A stretch of 64,000 bases of DNA, from positions 558,001-622,000 of the forward strand of contig NZ_WPYP01000001.1 of assembly GCF_013030985.1 (NCBI RefSeq), read 5' to 3'. Below are positions 1 through 8,623 of this stretch, one piece after another. The notes under the pieces are model-generated. The model was not told the DNA's origin and searched no databases. It saw only the letters and a list, made by a program, of their open reading frames with translations. The DNA is from Ruegeria arenilitoris. GTDB lineage: Bacteria; Pseudomonadota; Alphaproteobacteria; Rhodobacterales; Rhodobacteraceae. The first letter of the stretch is position 1, and every line of letters starts with the position of its first letter. Both the position numbers and the translations under genes were made by a program.

Positions 1-952
1 TCAGGGTCAGGCGGCCTTCTTCGTTTTCAGGGTTCAGTTTGGACATCAGAACCTTGAGGTCTTCGGCCGTCGTGGTCGGGCCGCATTTCAGACCAATCGG
101 GTTCAGCACACCGCGGCAGAATTCCACATGCGCGCCGTCCGTCTGACGGGTCCGGTCACCGATCCAGATCATGTGGCCGGAACCGGCCAGCCAGTTACCA
201 GAGGTCGAATCAAGACGAGTCAACGCCTCTTCGTATTCCAGCAGCAGGCTTTCATGGCTGGTGTAGAACTCGACGGTCGAAAACTCATGCGTGGTGTCCG
301 CCGTGATTCCGGCTGCGTGCATGAAGTCGATGGTGTCCTGAATACGGTCGGCGATTTCCGAGTATTTGCTGACATCCTGCTCGTCGGTGAAGCCCAACGT
401 CCAGGAATGCACCATGCTCATGTCCGCAAAACCACCGGTCGAGAACGCGCGCAGCAGGTTCAGCGTTGCGGCGGCCTGGGTGTAGGCCTGCAGCATCTTG
501 CCGGGATTCGGGATACGTGCTTCGGGCGTGAAGGCCAGCTCGTTGATGATATCACCACGGTAGCTGGGCAGTTCCACACCATCCACAACCTCGGTCGGCG
601 CGCTGCGCGGTTTGGCGAACTGGCCCGCCATACGGCCAACTTTCACCACCGGCACTTTGGCGCCGTAGGTCAGCACCATTGCCATTTGCAGCATCACCTT
701 GAACGTGTCACGGATCGCATCCGCACTGAATTGCTCGAAGCTTTCGGCGCAATCCCCACCCTGCAGCAGGAAGGCCTCGCCGCGACCGGCGGCACCCAGA
801 TGTTGCTTGAGACGCCGCGCCTCACCGGCAAAGACCAGCGGGGGATACTGTGAAAGCTGGGCCTCGACCTTGGCCAAAGAGGCCTCGTCGGTATAGTCTG
901 GCATCTGAACCCGGGGCTTGTTGCGCCAGTTCGTTTTTTGCCATTCGGTCAT
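1..952 (-). CDS. Class II 3-deoxy-7-phosphoheptulonate (DAHP) synthase, C-terminus cut by window edge
   Basis: Condenses phosphoenolpyruvate and erythrose 4-phosphate in the first step of the shikimate pathway (cytoplasm). I translated the minus strand by hand. It starts at the ATG complementary to 950-952, preceded by a GGAG Shine-Dalgarno, and stays open to base 1, giving 317 codons without a stop. The N-terminal part has the class II hallmark QGGDCAESF (about residues 64-72), followed by VKVGRMAGQFAKPRS and WIGDRTRQTDGAHVEF. Class II enzymes are about 450-460 aa, so roughly the last third is missing here. The gene is divergent from the GlxA-type regulator. No frameshift is visible. Confidence 0.93.
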   Translation of the reverse strand, partial: MTEWQKTNWRNKPRVQMPDYTDEASLAKVEAQLSQYPPLVFAGEARRLKQHLGAAGRGEAFLLQGGDCAESFEQFSADAIRDTFKVMLQMAMVLTYGAKVPVVKVGRMAGQFAKPRSAPTEVVDGVELPSYRGDIINELAFTPEARIPNPGKMLQAYTQAAATLNLLRAFSTGGFADMSMVHSWTLGFTDEQDVSKYSEIADRIQDTIDFMHAAGITADTTHEFSTVEFYTSHESLLLEYEEALTRLDSTSGNWLAGSGHMIWIGDRTRQTDGAHVEFCRGVLNPIGLKCGPTTTAEDLKVLMSKLNPENEEGRLTL

Positions 953-1121
953 AGCTTTGATCTCCGCTGAAGTAGTCAGGTCGTCTCTATACAAAATGCA
1001 TTGAAGACTGACCATATCCGATTTGGGCCTCTTGACGCGGGAAACAAGCTTTGATCATGGTGGCTGTCAAATCTGTCGCCGGACGTAACGTCTCGAAGCG
1101 CCGAATCAAGGACACCTCGCC

Positions 1122-2126
1122 ATGCAAGAGCAACGCCAAGTTGTCACGGTGGAAGACACTGCGGCCAACCCGCGAAATTACGTATTTGTCCTGTTGGACA
1201 AATTCTCGCTGCTGTCATTCGCTTCAGCGTTGGACAGCCTGCGGATTGCCAACCGTATGGCGGACAAGACGCTGTATACTTGGACCCTGATGGGCGAGGG
1301 TGGCGAAACGGTCAATTGTTCAGCTGGTACGACATTCGAGTTGGACAAGGACCTGATCGAACTTCAACGCGATGATGTCGTTTTGATCTGCGGCGGCGTG
1401 GACGTGCAGGCCGCGACCACCAAGAAAGTGCTGAACTGGGTGCGCCGCGAGGCACGGCGGGGCCTGCGCATCGGTGGTCTGTGCACTGCGGCCTATACGC
1501 TGGCCAAGGCCGGGCTGCTGGACGGCAAACGCGCCACGATCCATTGGGAAAACGCAGACAGTTTCGTTGAGGAATTCGATGAGGTCGAACTGACCAAATC
1601 GGTCTTTATCGTCGATGCGAACCGGATGACCACGGCGGGGGGCACATCATCCATCGACCTGATGCTGAAGCTCATCGCTGATGACTATGGCGAGGACCTT
1701 GCCAATGCGGTAGCGGATCAGATGATCTATTCCTCGATCCGCACGGATCAGGACACCCAACGCCTGTCGACCCCGACCCGCATCGGCGTGCGTCACCCCA
1801 AGCTGAGTCAGGTCATCCTGATGATGGAAAAGAACATCGAAGAACCGATCTCGCCTTCGATTCTGGCGAAAGATGTCGGCATGTCGACCCGGCAGCTTGA
1901 ACGACTGTTCCGGCGCTACCTCAGCCGTTCGCCCAAGCGCTATTACATGGAATTGCGTCTGCACAAGGCGCGTAACCTGCTGATGCAGACGGATATGAGC
2001 GTGATCAACGTGGCGCTGGCCTGCGGGTTTGCCAGCCCGTCGCATTTCTCGAAATGCTACCGGGCGCATTACAACACGACGCCCTATCGCGAGCGTGGTG
2101 CGCAGGGTGATCGGTTGTCGATATGA
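1122..2126 (+). CDS. GlxA/GbdR-type transcriptional regulator (DJ-1/PfpI domain plus AraC HTH)
   Basis: A 334-aa DNA-binding regulator. Residues about 18-190 form a class I glutamine amidotransferase-like (DJ-1/PfpI) fold with a nucleophile-elbow-like GGLCTAAY (Cys121) and a nearby His141. Residues about 225-325 are a double helix-turn-helix AraC domain (SPSILAKDVGMSTRQLERLF, then VALACGFASPSHFSKCYR). This architecture is that of GlxA, CdhR and GbdR proteins, which in other bacteria control betaine, carnitine or arginine catabolism. The GLCTAAYTLAKAGLLDG stretch recalls GbdR, but no betaine genes are adjacent, so the ligand is unknown. An AAGGA lies 9 nt before the ATG. It converges on the sugar dehydrogenase with a 7-bp gap. 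Confidence 0.88.
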   Translation: MQEQRQVVTVEDTAANPRNYVFVLLDKFSLLSFASALDSLRIANRMADKTLYTWTLMGEGGETVNCSAGTTFELDKDLIELQRDDVVLICGGVDVQAATTKKVLNWVRREARRGLRIGGLCTAAYTLAKAGLLDGKRATIHWENADSFVEEFDEVELTKSVFIVDANRMTTAGGTSSIDLMLKLIADDYGEDLANAVADQMIYSSIRTDQDTQRLSTPTRIGVRHPKLSQVILMMEKNIEEPISPSILAKDVGMSTRQLERLFRRYLSRSPKRYYMELRLHKARNLLMQTDMSVINVALACGFASPSHFSKCYRAHYNTTPYRERGAQGDRLSI

Positions 2127-2133
2127 CCCGACC

Positions 2134-3231
2134 CTAAGTGCCCGGCGTCATGCGATAGACCGCCCCCTGCCCGACCGAAATGAACCAGATCGATCCGTCC
2201 GGGGCCTCGACGATATCGCGCACGCGTTCGGTCTCGGGGCCTTTGATCTGCTCGACCTCGCGCAGCGGCGATCCCGCCAGCCGCGCGATATAGTCGAATT
2301 TCAGCGAGCCGACGAAGATATTGCCTTTCCACTCGGGCCACAGCTTGCCGGAATAAACCATCAACCCGGATGGAGCCATTGACGGGTCCCAATAATGCTC
2401 GGGCTGTTCCATGCCCGGTTTCGCTGTACCTTCTCCGATTTTGTCACCGGAATAGTGAACGCCATAGGAAATGACAGGCCAACCGTAGTTCAATCCCGGC
2501 TGCACCAGATTGACCTCGTCCCCACCCTTTGCCCCGTGTTCCGAAATCCAAAGACGCCCTTGCGCATCCAGACCCGCCCCTTGCGGATTGCGATGTCCAA
2601 ACGACCAGATCTCGGGGCGCACGTCATCGATTTCGACAAAGGGATTGTCGCCCGGTACCGTACCATTGCGGTTGATACGGATCACCGACCCCATGTGATT
2701 GGTCGTGTCCTGAGCGGCCGGCTGGTCGCCGCGATCACCGATCGTGACGAACAATGTCCCGTCATCGGCCTCAACCACGCGCGACCCAAAATGCTTGCCC
2801 GTTCTGCCACCGGGCACCGCCTCAAATATCACCCGCACTTTGGTCAGCCGATCGCCACTCTCGGACAGGCGCGCGACAGCCACCGCATTTCCGGCCTTGC
2901 GAAATTGCCGTTTTGAAAATGTCAGAAAAATCTCTCGGGTTTGCGCAAAATCGCGCGCGATTGTGACATCCAGCAACCCGCCCTGCCCGTTCGCCGCCAC
3001 TTTGGGCACACCCCTGACGCGTTTTGCCTGTCCGTCCGACACATATAGCAGTTCACCATCGCGTTCAGTGACCAGAAACCCTTCGTCCGGCAGGACACCG
3101 ATCGCCCATGGTGTATCCAGACCGTCAATCATCGGACTGACCTGGACGGGGCCGGATGATGTCTGAACGATATCGGCACTGACCCAACCGGCCTTAAACA
3201 ACAGCACCAGAATCGCAAAAACTCTTAACAT
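2134..3231 (-). CDS. PQQ-dependent aldose/sorbosone-type sugar dehydrogenase, periplasmic
   Basis: A 365-aa secreted six-bladed beta-propeller of the glucose/sorbosone dehydrogenase family (YliI/Asd-like), expected to oxidise sugars in the periplasm with PQQ. A signal peptide is visible (MLRVFAILVLLFKAGWVSA). Family motifs follow: ITERDG-like LVTERDGELLYVS, VTIGDRGD, WSFGHRNPQGAGLD and ISEHGAKGGDEVN, the last carrying the catalytic His region and Ca/PQQ contacts. Its length is typical. It stands alone, transcribed away from the ABC transporter. PQQ synthesis genes are not in the window, and some members of the family lack PQQ, so cofactor use is inferred. Confidence 0.88.
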   Translation of the reverse strand: MLRVFAILVLLFKAGWVSADIVQTSSGPVQVSPMIDGLDTPWAIGVLPDEGFLVTERDGELLYVSDGQAKRVRGVPKVAANGQGGLLDVTIARDFAQTREIFLTFSKRQFRKAGNAVAVARLSESGDRLTKVRVIFEAVPGGRTGKHFGSRVVEADDGTLFVTIGDRGDQPAAQDTTNHMGSVIRINRNGTVPGDNPFVEIDDVRPEIWSFGHRNPQGAGLDAQGRLWISEHGAKGGDEVNLVQPGLNYGWPVISYGVHYSGDKIGEGTAKPGMEQPEHYWDPSMAPSGLMVYSGKLWPEWKGNIFVGSLKFDYIARLAGSPLREVEQIKGPETERVRDIVEAPDGSIWFISVGQGAVYRMTPGT

Positions 3232-3396
3232 TTAACTCTCCATCTGCGGAACGTCTGCCGCTAAGCCACGGGACACACCCAACAAAAACTATAGGAAGTA
3301 TAGGCGGCAAGGACACATCTGCGTTAGGACTTTTCTTTTCCGGGCAGCTTGCCTAGGGTCGTGCTCAGTTTGAAGACCACTTCAGGGAGTAACCTC

Positions 3397-4578
3397 ATGA
3401 AAAAGCTGCTTACCGCAACTGCAGCAACCGCTTTGCTGGCTGGCACCGCCATGGCCGAAGACGTCAAACTGGGCATTATGTTCGGTTTCACCGGCCCGAT
3501 TGAATCGCTGTCGCCTGCCATGGCCGCCGGCGCGGAACTGGCGATGAAAGAAGTCTCGGAATCGGGCAAGCTTCTGGACGGTTCGACCGTAACCCCGGTA
3601 CGTGCCGACACCGGCTGCGCCGACAACGCGCTGGCCACCGCCAATGCTGAACGTCTGGTTGCTGAAGGCATCAACGGCCTAGTCGGTGGTGACTGCTCGG
3701 GCGTGACCGGCGCCATCCTGCAAAACGTCGCCGTGCCGAACGGCATGGTGATGATCTCGCCGTCCGCCACCTCGCCCGGCCTGTCGGTGATGGAAGACAA
3801 CGACCTGTTCTTCCGTACCTCGCCGTCGGATGCCCGCGAAGGTGAGATCATGGCCGACATCCTGAAAGAGCGTGGCGTCAACTCGATCGCTCTGACCTAT
3901 ACCAACAACGACTACGGCAAGGGCCTGTCCGAGGCGATCAAATCCTCGTTCGAAGCGCTGGGTGGCGAAGTCACCATCGTTGCCGCGCACGAAGACGGCA
4001 AGGCGGACTATTCGGCTGAAGTTGGCGCGCTGGCATCGGCAGGCGGCGACATTCTGGTCGTGGCGGGCTATCTGGACCAGGGTGGTCTGGGCATCATCCA
4101 ATCCTCGCTGGACAGCGGTGCTTTCGACACGTTCGGCCTGCCGGGCGGCATGATCGGTGACTCGCTGCCCGAAAACGTTGGCCCGGATCTGAATGGTTCC
4201 TACGGTCAGGCGCCGGGTTCGAAAAGCGAGGCCGCGGATTCGTTCTTTGCCATGGCCGAAGGCGAAGGCTTTGACGGCTCGTCGATCTTCGTTCCCGAAT
4301 CCTATGACGCCGCAGCGCTGTTCCTGCTGGCGATGCAGGCCGCAGGGTCCAGCAACCCCGCAGACTACGGCAGCAAGATCATGGATGTCGCCAACGAACC
4401 GGGTGAGAAGATCTATCCGGGCGAGTTGGCCAAAGGTCTGGAACTGCTCGCCGCCGGTCAAGACATCGACTATGTCGGTGCATCGGGTGTTGAGTTGATC
4501 GGCCCCGGTGAAAGCGCCGGTGCCTACCGTGAGATCGAAGTGATCGACGGCGAGATGAAGACGGTTAATTACCGCTAA
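3397..4578 (+). CDS. Branched-chain amino acid-type ABC transporter substrate-binding protein (LivK-like)
   Basis: A 393-aa periplasmic binding protein (Peripla_BP_6 type I fold) feeding the LivGFHM transporter encoded downstream. The ATG at 3397 is chosen over an in-frame start 48 nt upstream because it has a good Shine-Dalgarno (CAGGGAG) and opens directly with a signal peptide, MKKLLTATAATALLAGTAMA, cleaved before EDVKLG. Family features include GxxxFTGPIESLSP, GVTGAILQNV, MISPSATSPGL and YTNNDYGKGLSEA. A rho-independent terminator follows 29 bp after the stop, so the binding protein is probably made in excess over the membrane components. The substrate (amino acid, amide or urea) cannot be told from the sequence. 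Confidence 0.92.
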   Translation: MKKLLTATAATALLAGTAMAEDVKLGIMFGFTGPIESLSPAMAAGAELAMKEVSESGKLLDGSTVTPVRADTGCADNALATANAERLVAEGINGLVGGDCSGVTGAILQNVAVPNGMVMISPSATSPGLSVMEDNDLFFRTSPSDAREGEIMADILKERGVNSIALTYTNNDYGKGLSEAIKSSFEALGGEVTIVAAHEDGKADYSAEVGALASAGGDILVVAGYLDQGGLGIIQSSLDSGAFDTFGLPGGMIGDSLPENVGPDLNGSYGQAPGSKSEAADSFFAMAEGEGFDGSSIFVPESYDAAALFLLAMQAAGSSNPADYGSKIMDVANEPGEKIYPGELAKGLELLAAGQDIDYVGASGVELIGPGESAGAYREIEVIDGEMKTVNYR

Positions 4579-4606
4579 TTCAGCGTCAATTCAGTCTAAT
4601 CAGAGT

Positions 4607-4633
4607 AGCCCGGGCCTTGTGCCCGGGCTTTTT
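4607..4633 (+). terminator. Rho-independent terminator after the binding protein gene
   Basis: A 9-bp perfect stem (AGCCCGGGC/GCCCGGGCT), loop CTTGT and a run of T. It sits between the binding protein gene and livG, where partial read-through would set the stoichiometry. Confidence 0.85.
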
Positions 4634-4684
4634 CAGTGACAAAAGGCTGCACCTCTGTTTTCGGGGTAAAGACAAGGGAAAACC

Positions 4685-5473
4685 ATGATCGTCGTTGAAG
4701 ACGTGCACAAGCATTTTAGCGGCTTCCACGCGGTGGATGGCGCTTCGTTAAAGATTGAAGAGGGTTCGATTACCGGCCTGATCGGACCGAACGGCGCTGG
4801 CAAGACCACCCTGTTCAATGTGATCGCGGGCGTTCTGCCTCCGACCTCCGGCCGCGTCGTCATGGATGGTGAAGACATCACCGGCCTGCCCCCGCACAAG
4901 CTTTTCCACAAGGGCCTGCTGCGCACTTTCCAGATCGCGCATGAGTTTTCCTCGATGAGCTGCCGCGAGAACCTGATGATGGTCCCCGGCGCGCAATCGG
5001 GTGAGACGCTGTGGAACACGTGGTTTGGCCGCAAACGCATCGCCGACGAAGAACGCGCCCTGCGCGCCAAGGCCGACGAGGTGCTTGAGTTCCTGACCAT
5101 CGAACACCTGGCCGACCACAAGGCGGGTCAGGTCTCGGGCGGGCAGAAGAAACTTCTGGAACTGGGCCGCACCATGATGGTCGATGCCAAGATCGTGTTT
5201 CTGGATGAGGTCGGCGCGGGCGTGAACCGCACGCTTCTGATGACCATCGCCGACACGATCCTGCGCCTGAACAAGGAGCGCGGCTATACTTTCGTGGTCA
5301 TCGAGCACGACATGGATTTCATCGGCAAGATCTGCGACCCGGTCATCTGCATGGCCGAGGGCAAGGTTCTGGCCGAGGGCACTCTGGACGAGATCAAAGC
5401 CAACGAGCACGTGATTGAGGCGTATCTGGGCACCGGCCTGAAAAACAAAGACAAGCTGGAGGCCCAAACATGA
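4685..5473 (+). CDS. livG: ABC transporter ATP-binding protein, LivG type
   Basis: A 262-aa cytoplasmic ATPase of a branched-chain amino acid-type importer. Visible motifs are Walker A GPNGAGKTT (about 36-44), a Q-loop region RTFQIAHEF, the ABC signature VSGGQKK, the C-terminal FVVIEHDMDFI switch histidine, and the LivG-type C-terminus EVIEAYLG-like VIEAYLGTG. The Walker B end is unusual: FLDEVGAGVN has Val where almost all relatives have Pro (LDEP), although the catalytic Glu is kept. An AAGGGA sequence precedes the ATG. Its last codon overlaps the ATG of livF by 4 bp (ATGA), so the two are translationally coupled. Confidence 0.92.
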   Translation: MIVVEDVHKHFSGFHAVDGASLKIEEGSITGLIGPNGAGKTTLFNVIAGVLPPTSGRVVMDGEDITGLPPHKLFHKGLLRTFQIAHEFSSMSCRENLMMVPGAQSGETLWNTWFGRKRIADEERALRAKADEVLEFLTIEHLADHKAGQVSGGQKKLLELGRTMMVDAKIVFLDEVGAGVNRTLLMTIADTILRLNKERGYTFVVIEHDMDFIGKICDPVICMAEGKVLAEGTLDEIKANEHVIEAYLGTGLKNKDKLEAQT

Positions 5474-6312
5474 CCGCTGGCGCAAGCGACAATCCCTATC
5501 AGGACGATCACGGCAACAAGGACGCGACGATCACCAATCCCCATGGAGCGGGCACCATGACACCCGCCCATCAGACCAGCGGTGAAACGCACTATGTCGG
5601 CGGTGGTCCGTTCCTGATCGGTGACACCATGACAGGCGGCTACGGCAAGGGGCCGGACATTCTGCACAACTGCACCATCGCCGTCGACAAGGGTGAAATC
5701 GCCGTCATCGTCGGTCCCAACGGTGCCGGTAAGTCCACCGCGATGAAGGCCGTGTTCGGGATGCTGGACGTTCGTGCCGGTTCCGTACGGCTTGATGGCG
5801 AGGATATCACCAAACTCTCGCCTCAGGACCGCGTGATCAAAGGCATGGGTTTCGTACCGCAGACCTCGAATATCTTCACGTCCATGACAGTCGAGGAAAA
5901 CCTCGAAATGGGGGCCTTCATCCGCCGCGACGATATCAGCCAGACGATGGAGCAGGTCTATGACCTGTTCCCCATTCTGCGCGACAAGCGCAACCAACCG
6001 GCCGGAGAGCTGTCGGGCGGTCAACGCCAACAGGTCGCCGTGGGCCGCGCGCTGATGACCCAGCCTAAGGTGCTGATGCTGGACGAACCGACCGCCGGCG
6101 TCTCGCCCATCGTGATGGATGAACTCTTCGACCGGATCATCGAGGTCTCTCGCACCGGTCTGCCGATCCTGATGGTCGAACAGAACGCCCGTCAGGCTCT
6201 GGAGATTGCGGACAAGGGATATGTGCTGGTTCAGGGCCGCAACGCCTATAGCGGCACTGGCAAAGAACTGTTGGCCGATCCGGAGGTGCGTAAGAGTTTC
6301 TTGGGGGGGTGA
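5470..6312 (+). CDS. livF: ABC transporter ATP-binding protein, LivF type, with N-terminal extension
   Basis: A 280-aa ATPase partner of LivG. Walker A is GPNGAGKST, the signature LSGGQRQQ, Walker B LMLDEPTAGVSP, the H-loop region is replaced by MVEQNARQAL as is normal for LivF, and the C-terminus VRKSFLGG is typical. Relatives are about 235 aa. Here about 50 polar residues rich in Gly, His and Thr precede the ATPase fold, and their function is unknown. The gene overlaps livG by 4 bp and the next reading frame by 4 bp, so it belongs to one transcript. Confidence 0.92.
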   Translation: MTAGASDNPYQDDHGNKDATITNPHGAGTMTPAHQTSGETHYVGGGPFLIGDTMTGGYGKGPDILHNCTIAVDKGEIAVIVGPNGAGKSTAMKAVFGMLDVRAGSVRLDGEDITKLSPQDRVIKGMGFVPQTSNIFTSMTVEENLEMGAFIRRDDISQTMEQVYDLFPILRDKRNQPAGELSGGQRQQVAVGRALMTQPKVLMLDEPTAGVSPIVMDELFDRIIEVSRTGLPILMVEQNARQALEIADKGYVLVQGRNAYSGTGKELLADPEVRKSFLGG

Positions 6313-6737
6313 GTATGAGAAGTGCTATTCTTGCCTGTGCTTTCCTCGTGGCATACGCAAACTTCAGTTCCGCAGACGTTGTATTTCCTCCGCTTAAACT
6401 ATTGGATTGTGACGCGACAAGACACTGTGAGCTAGGTCAAAGTTGCACTGACATTTCCATATCGGGAGTTATCGCAATAATCGGTCCAGATGACCCTTCC
6501 TTGAAGGGTAATTCTAGACATTTTGCAAATTTTTCATCGACATCGGAGGCACTTGGTCGGGAATTTCTGACCGCATATCGCTATATGTTCAAGGATCGCG
6601 TGAAATTGTCAGACCCGGAAATCCAAGATCTTGAATTCTCTTGGATAATTGAAGTCGGTGAGAACGGAGATTTCGTCGTCATTGATCGTGAACAACGCTT
6701 GATCGTCAAGTGCGATCAAAACTCGAGGTTTGACTAA
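6309..6737 (+). CDS. Orphan secreted protein inserted between livF and livH
   Basis: I do not recognise this 142-aa protein. It begins with GTG overlapping the livF stop (an ATG two codons in, at 6315, is the alternative), then a signal peptide (MRSAILACAFLVAYANFSSA) and a mature part with three cysteines near its start (LLDCDATRHCELGQSC) and an acidic C-terminal half. Its base composition is clearly more AT-rich than livF or livH. Its stop overlaps the start of a 17-codon livH-like fragment (TAATG). Normally livF is followed directly by livH, so this gene is an insertion or a lineage-specific cargo gene of the transporter operon. Confidence 0.7.
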   Translation: MSMRSAILACAFLVAYANFSSADVVFPPLKLLDCDATRHCELGQSCTDISISGVIAIIGPDDPSLKGNSRHFANFSSTSEALGREFLTAYRYMFKDRVKLSDPEIQDLEFSWIIEVGENGDFVVIDREQRLIVKCDQNSRFD

Positions 6738-6790
6738 TGGACTTCCTCAACGCCCTTGTGGCGCTCTCCAACTTCGTTCTTGCGCCTTGA
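6737..6790 (+). pseudogene. 17-codon relic of a second livH 5' end
   Basis: The frame reads MDFLNALVALSNFVLAP followed by TGA. The real livH at 7613 begins MDILNALVALANFVLVP, so 14 of 17 residues agree, yet only 5 of the 17 codons are identical. The fragment starts inside the stop codon of the preceding gene (TAATG), the spacing expected of a genuine operon junction. It looks like the start of a diverged livH left behind by recombination. A functional leader peptide is an alternative. Confidence 0.6.
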
Positions 6791-7037
6791 AACCTCTCGA
6801 TCCGCTTGCTCTACTAGATTACGGCTAAACTGTGATCGCGCTTTCTGAAAATTTCAGCACGAACAACCAAAACCGTTCATTTACAACGATCTAAAGGCTG
6901 TTCGTCAACCTCCTGAAACCTCTCCCGTCGGCTAAATTTTCGCCACGTTCCACACGTACTCACGGCGCGCGAACCGCGGGAATCGAAAGCACGATTCTCA
7001 ACCATTTCGGGCGGATGCCCCATTCAGGAGACACATC

Positions 7038-7415
7038 ATGAAATATCTGGCAGCGCTTGCCGCTATTGCCTTGCCCGCGACCGCGCAGGCCGTATCGCAA
7101 AACCCGGCGGAAGGGGACGTTGTTTACGAGTGCCAGATTACCGAAAGCTGCAACCCCGGCGGTTGCAAGCCCATTGACCCAGCGCATCAAGTCACGCTGA
7201 AAAAGCTCGAAGGCCAATCCAAAGGTCTTCTGCTGGCTGAAGGACAGGAACATGAAGTTCTCGTATACCCCAGCCTCGGCGCGCAGGAATTCCTGCATAT
7301 CGATGGAACCACAAGCGTCGGCTACACCATAAAGTCCGACACGGGGCAGCTTGAAGTTCGAGCGACTGTTGGCCAGCAACGAAACGACCGTGGCGCCTGC
7401 CAGTCTCTGAATTGA
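7038..7415 (+). CDS. Orphan secreted protein upstream of livH
   Basis: A 125-aa protein I cannot assign. It has a strong Shine-Dalgarno (CAGGAGAC) and a signal peptide (MKYLAALAAIALPATAQA). The short mature domain carries four cysteines, three of them clustered (YECQITESCNPGGCK), with a fourth near the C-terminus (RGACQSLN). The 247 bp before it (6791-7037) hold no other gene I can support, only a repeated CTGAAACCTCTC-like string. It lies inside the liv operon, same strand, so it is probably cotranscribed or uses its own promoter. Its size and cysteine pattern resemble the 6309 neighbour in style, but no sequence kinship is apparent. Confidence 0.65.
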   Translation: MKYLAALAAIALPATAQAVSQNPAEGDVVYECQITESCNPGGCKPIDPAHQVTLKKLEGQSKGLLLAEGQEHEVLVYPSLGAQEFLHIDGTTSVGYTIKSDTGQLEVRATVGQQRNDRGACQSLN

Positions 7416-7445
7416 CCGCACATTTGCGCCAGTAACGAACCTGAC

Positions 7446-7479
7446 ACGCGCCGGAAAAGGGTGAACCAGTCCGGCGCGT
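7446..7479 (+). terminator. Possible attenuator/terminator hairpin between the orphan gene and livH
   Basis: A perfect 10-bp inverted repeat (ACGCGCCGGA/TCCGGCGCGT) with a 14-nt loop. There is no proper T-run after it (TATAGCCC), so termination is uncertain and an mRNA-stabilising hairpin is equally possible. Confidence 0.4.
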
Positions 7480-7612
7480 TATAGCCCACCTAGGTCACGT
7501 TGCGAAAATGCCGTTATTTTCTGAGGATTTCGGCATCCCCAAACACCTGAAATATTGTGTCTTTGCTCACTGCTATGCCATAAGGCCGCACCCGACGGAA
7601 TGAGAAGGTGAG

Positions 7613-8623
7613 ATGGACATACTAAACGCGCTGGTCGCGCTTGCGAATTTTGTGCTGGTGCCTGCAATTGCTTATGGCAGCCAACTGGCTTTGGGGGCGC
7701 TGGGCGTCACTCTGATCTATGGCATCCTTCGGTTTTCGAACTTTGCCCATGGCGACACGATGGCCTTTGGCGCGATGATCGCCGTGCTGGTTACTTGGGG
7801 CCTGCAGGCCGCCGGGGTTAGTTTCGGGCCGCTGCCGACCGCCTTGTTGGCCCTGCCCTTTGCCATTCTGGGCTGTATCGTTCTGGTGCTGATCACCGAT
7901 CGTCTGGTCTATCGGTTCTACAGGGAACAAAAGGCCAAACCGGTCATTCTTGTGATCGTGTCGATGGGCGTGATGTTCATCATGAACGGCCTGGTGCGGT
8001 TCATAATCGGACCCGACGATCAGAGGTTCTCGGACGGCGCAAGGTTCATCGTTTCGGCGCGGGATTTCCGCGACATGACCGGGCTGCGTGAGGGGCTGGC
8101 GATCAAGACCTCTCAGGGCATTACCGTGATCGTGGCCGTTGTCGCCGTGGCGCTACTGTTCTGGTTCCTCAACAAGACCCGCACGGGCAAGTCGATGCGC
8201 GCCTATTCGGACAACGAGGATCTGGCGTTGCTGTCCGGCATCAACCCCGAACGCGTGGTGATGATCACATGGATCATTGTCGCTGCACTGGCGACCACTG
8301 CCGGGGTTCTCTACGGGCTGGACAAGAGCTTTAAGCCTTTTGTCTATTTCCAACTGCTGCTGCCGATCTTTGCCTCGGCCATCGTGGGCGGCCTCGGTAG
8401 CCCTCTGGGTGCCATTGCAGGTGGTTTCATCATCGCCTTTTCCGAGGTGACGATCACCTATGCCTGGAAAAAGGTGCTGACCTATCTGGCGCCGGAAAGC
8501 CTGGAGCCGTCGGGATTGGTGCAATTCCTGTCCACCGACTACAAATTCGCGGTCAGTTTCGTGATTCTGCTGATCGTACTGCTGTTCAAACCTACGGGTC
8601 TGTTTAAGGGGAAAGCGGTATGA
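7613..8623 (+). CDS. livH: ABC transporter permease, LivH type
   Basis: A 336-aa inner-membrane permease with about eight hydrophobic helices. The N-terminus (SQLALGALGVTLIYGILRFSNFAHGD) is the standard LivH opening, and the family EAA-like motif lies near GINPERV...ITWIIVAALATTAGVLYG. The C-terminal region has the usual GGLGSPLGAIAGG. GAAGGTGAG before the ATG serves as ribosome binding site. The gene overlaps livM by 4 bp (ATGA). Together with LivM it forms the channel for the substrate delivered by the 3397 binding protein. Confidence 0.93.
   Translation: MDILNALVALANFVLVPAIAYGSQLALGALGVTLIYGILRFSNFAHGDTMAFGAMIAVLVTWGLQAAGVSFGPLPTALLALPFAILGCIVLVLITDRLVYRFYREQKAKPVILVIVSMGVMFIMNGLVRFIIGPDDQRFSDGARFIVSARDFRDMTGLREGLAIKTSQGITVIVAVVAVALLFWFLNKTRTGKSMRAYSDNEDLALLSGINPERVVMITWIIVAALATTAGVLYGLDKSFKPFVYFQLLLPIFASAIVGGLGSPLGAIAGGFIIAFSEVTITYAWKKVLTYLAPESLEPSGLVQFLSTDYKFAVSFVILLIVLLFKPTGLFKGKAV

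Noticed and set aside
3679..4461. 260-codon minus-strand frame over the binding protein gene
   Set aside because: Shadow of the plus-strand gene; no start signal and atypical composition.
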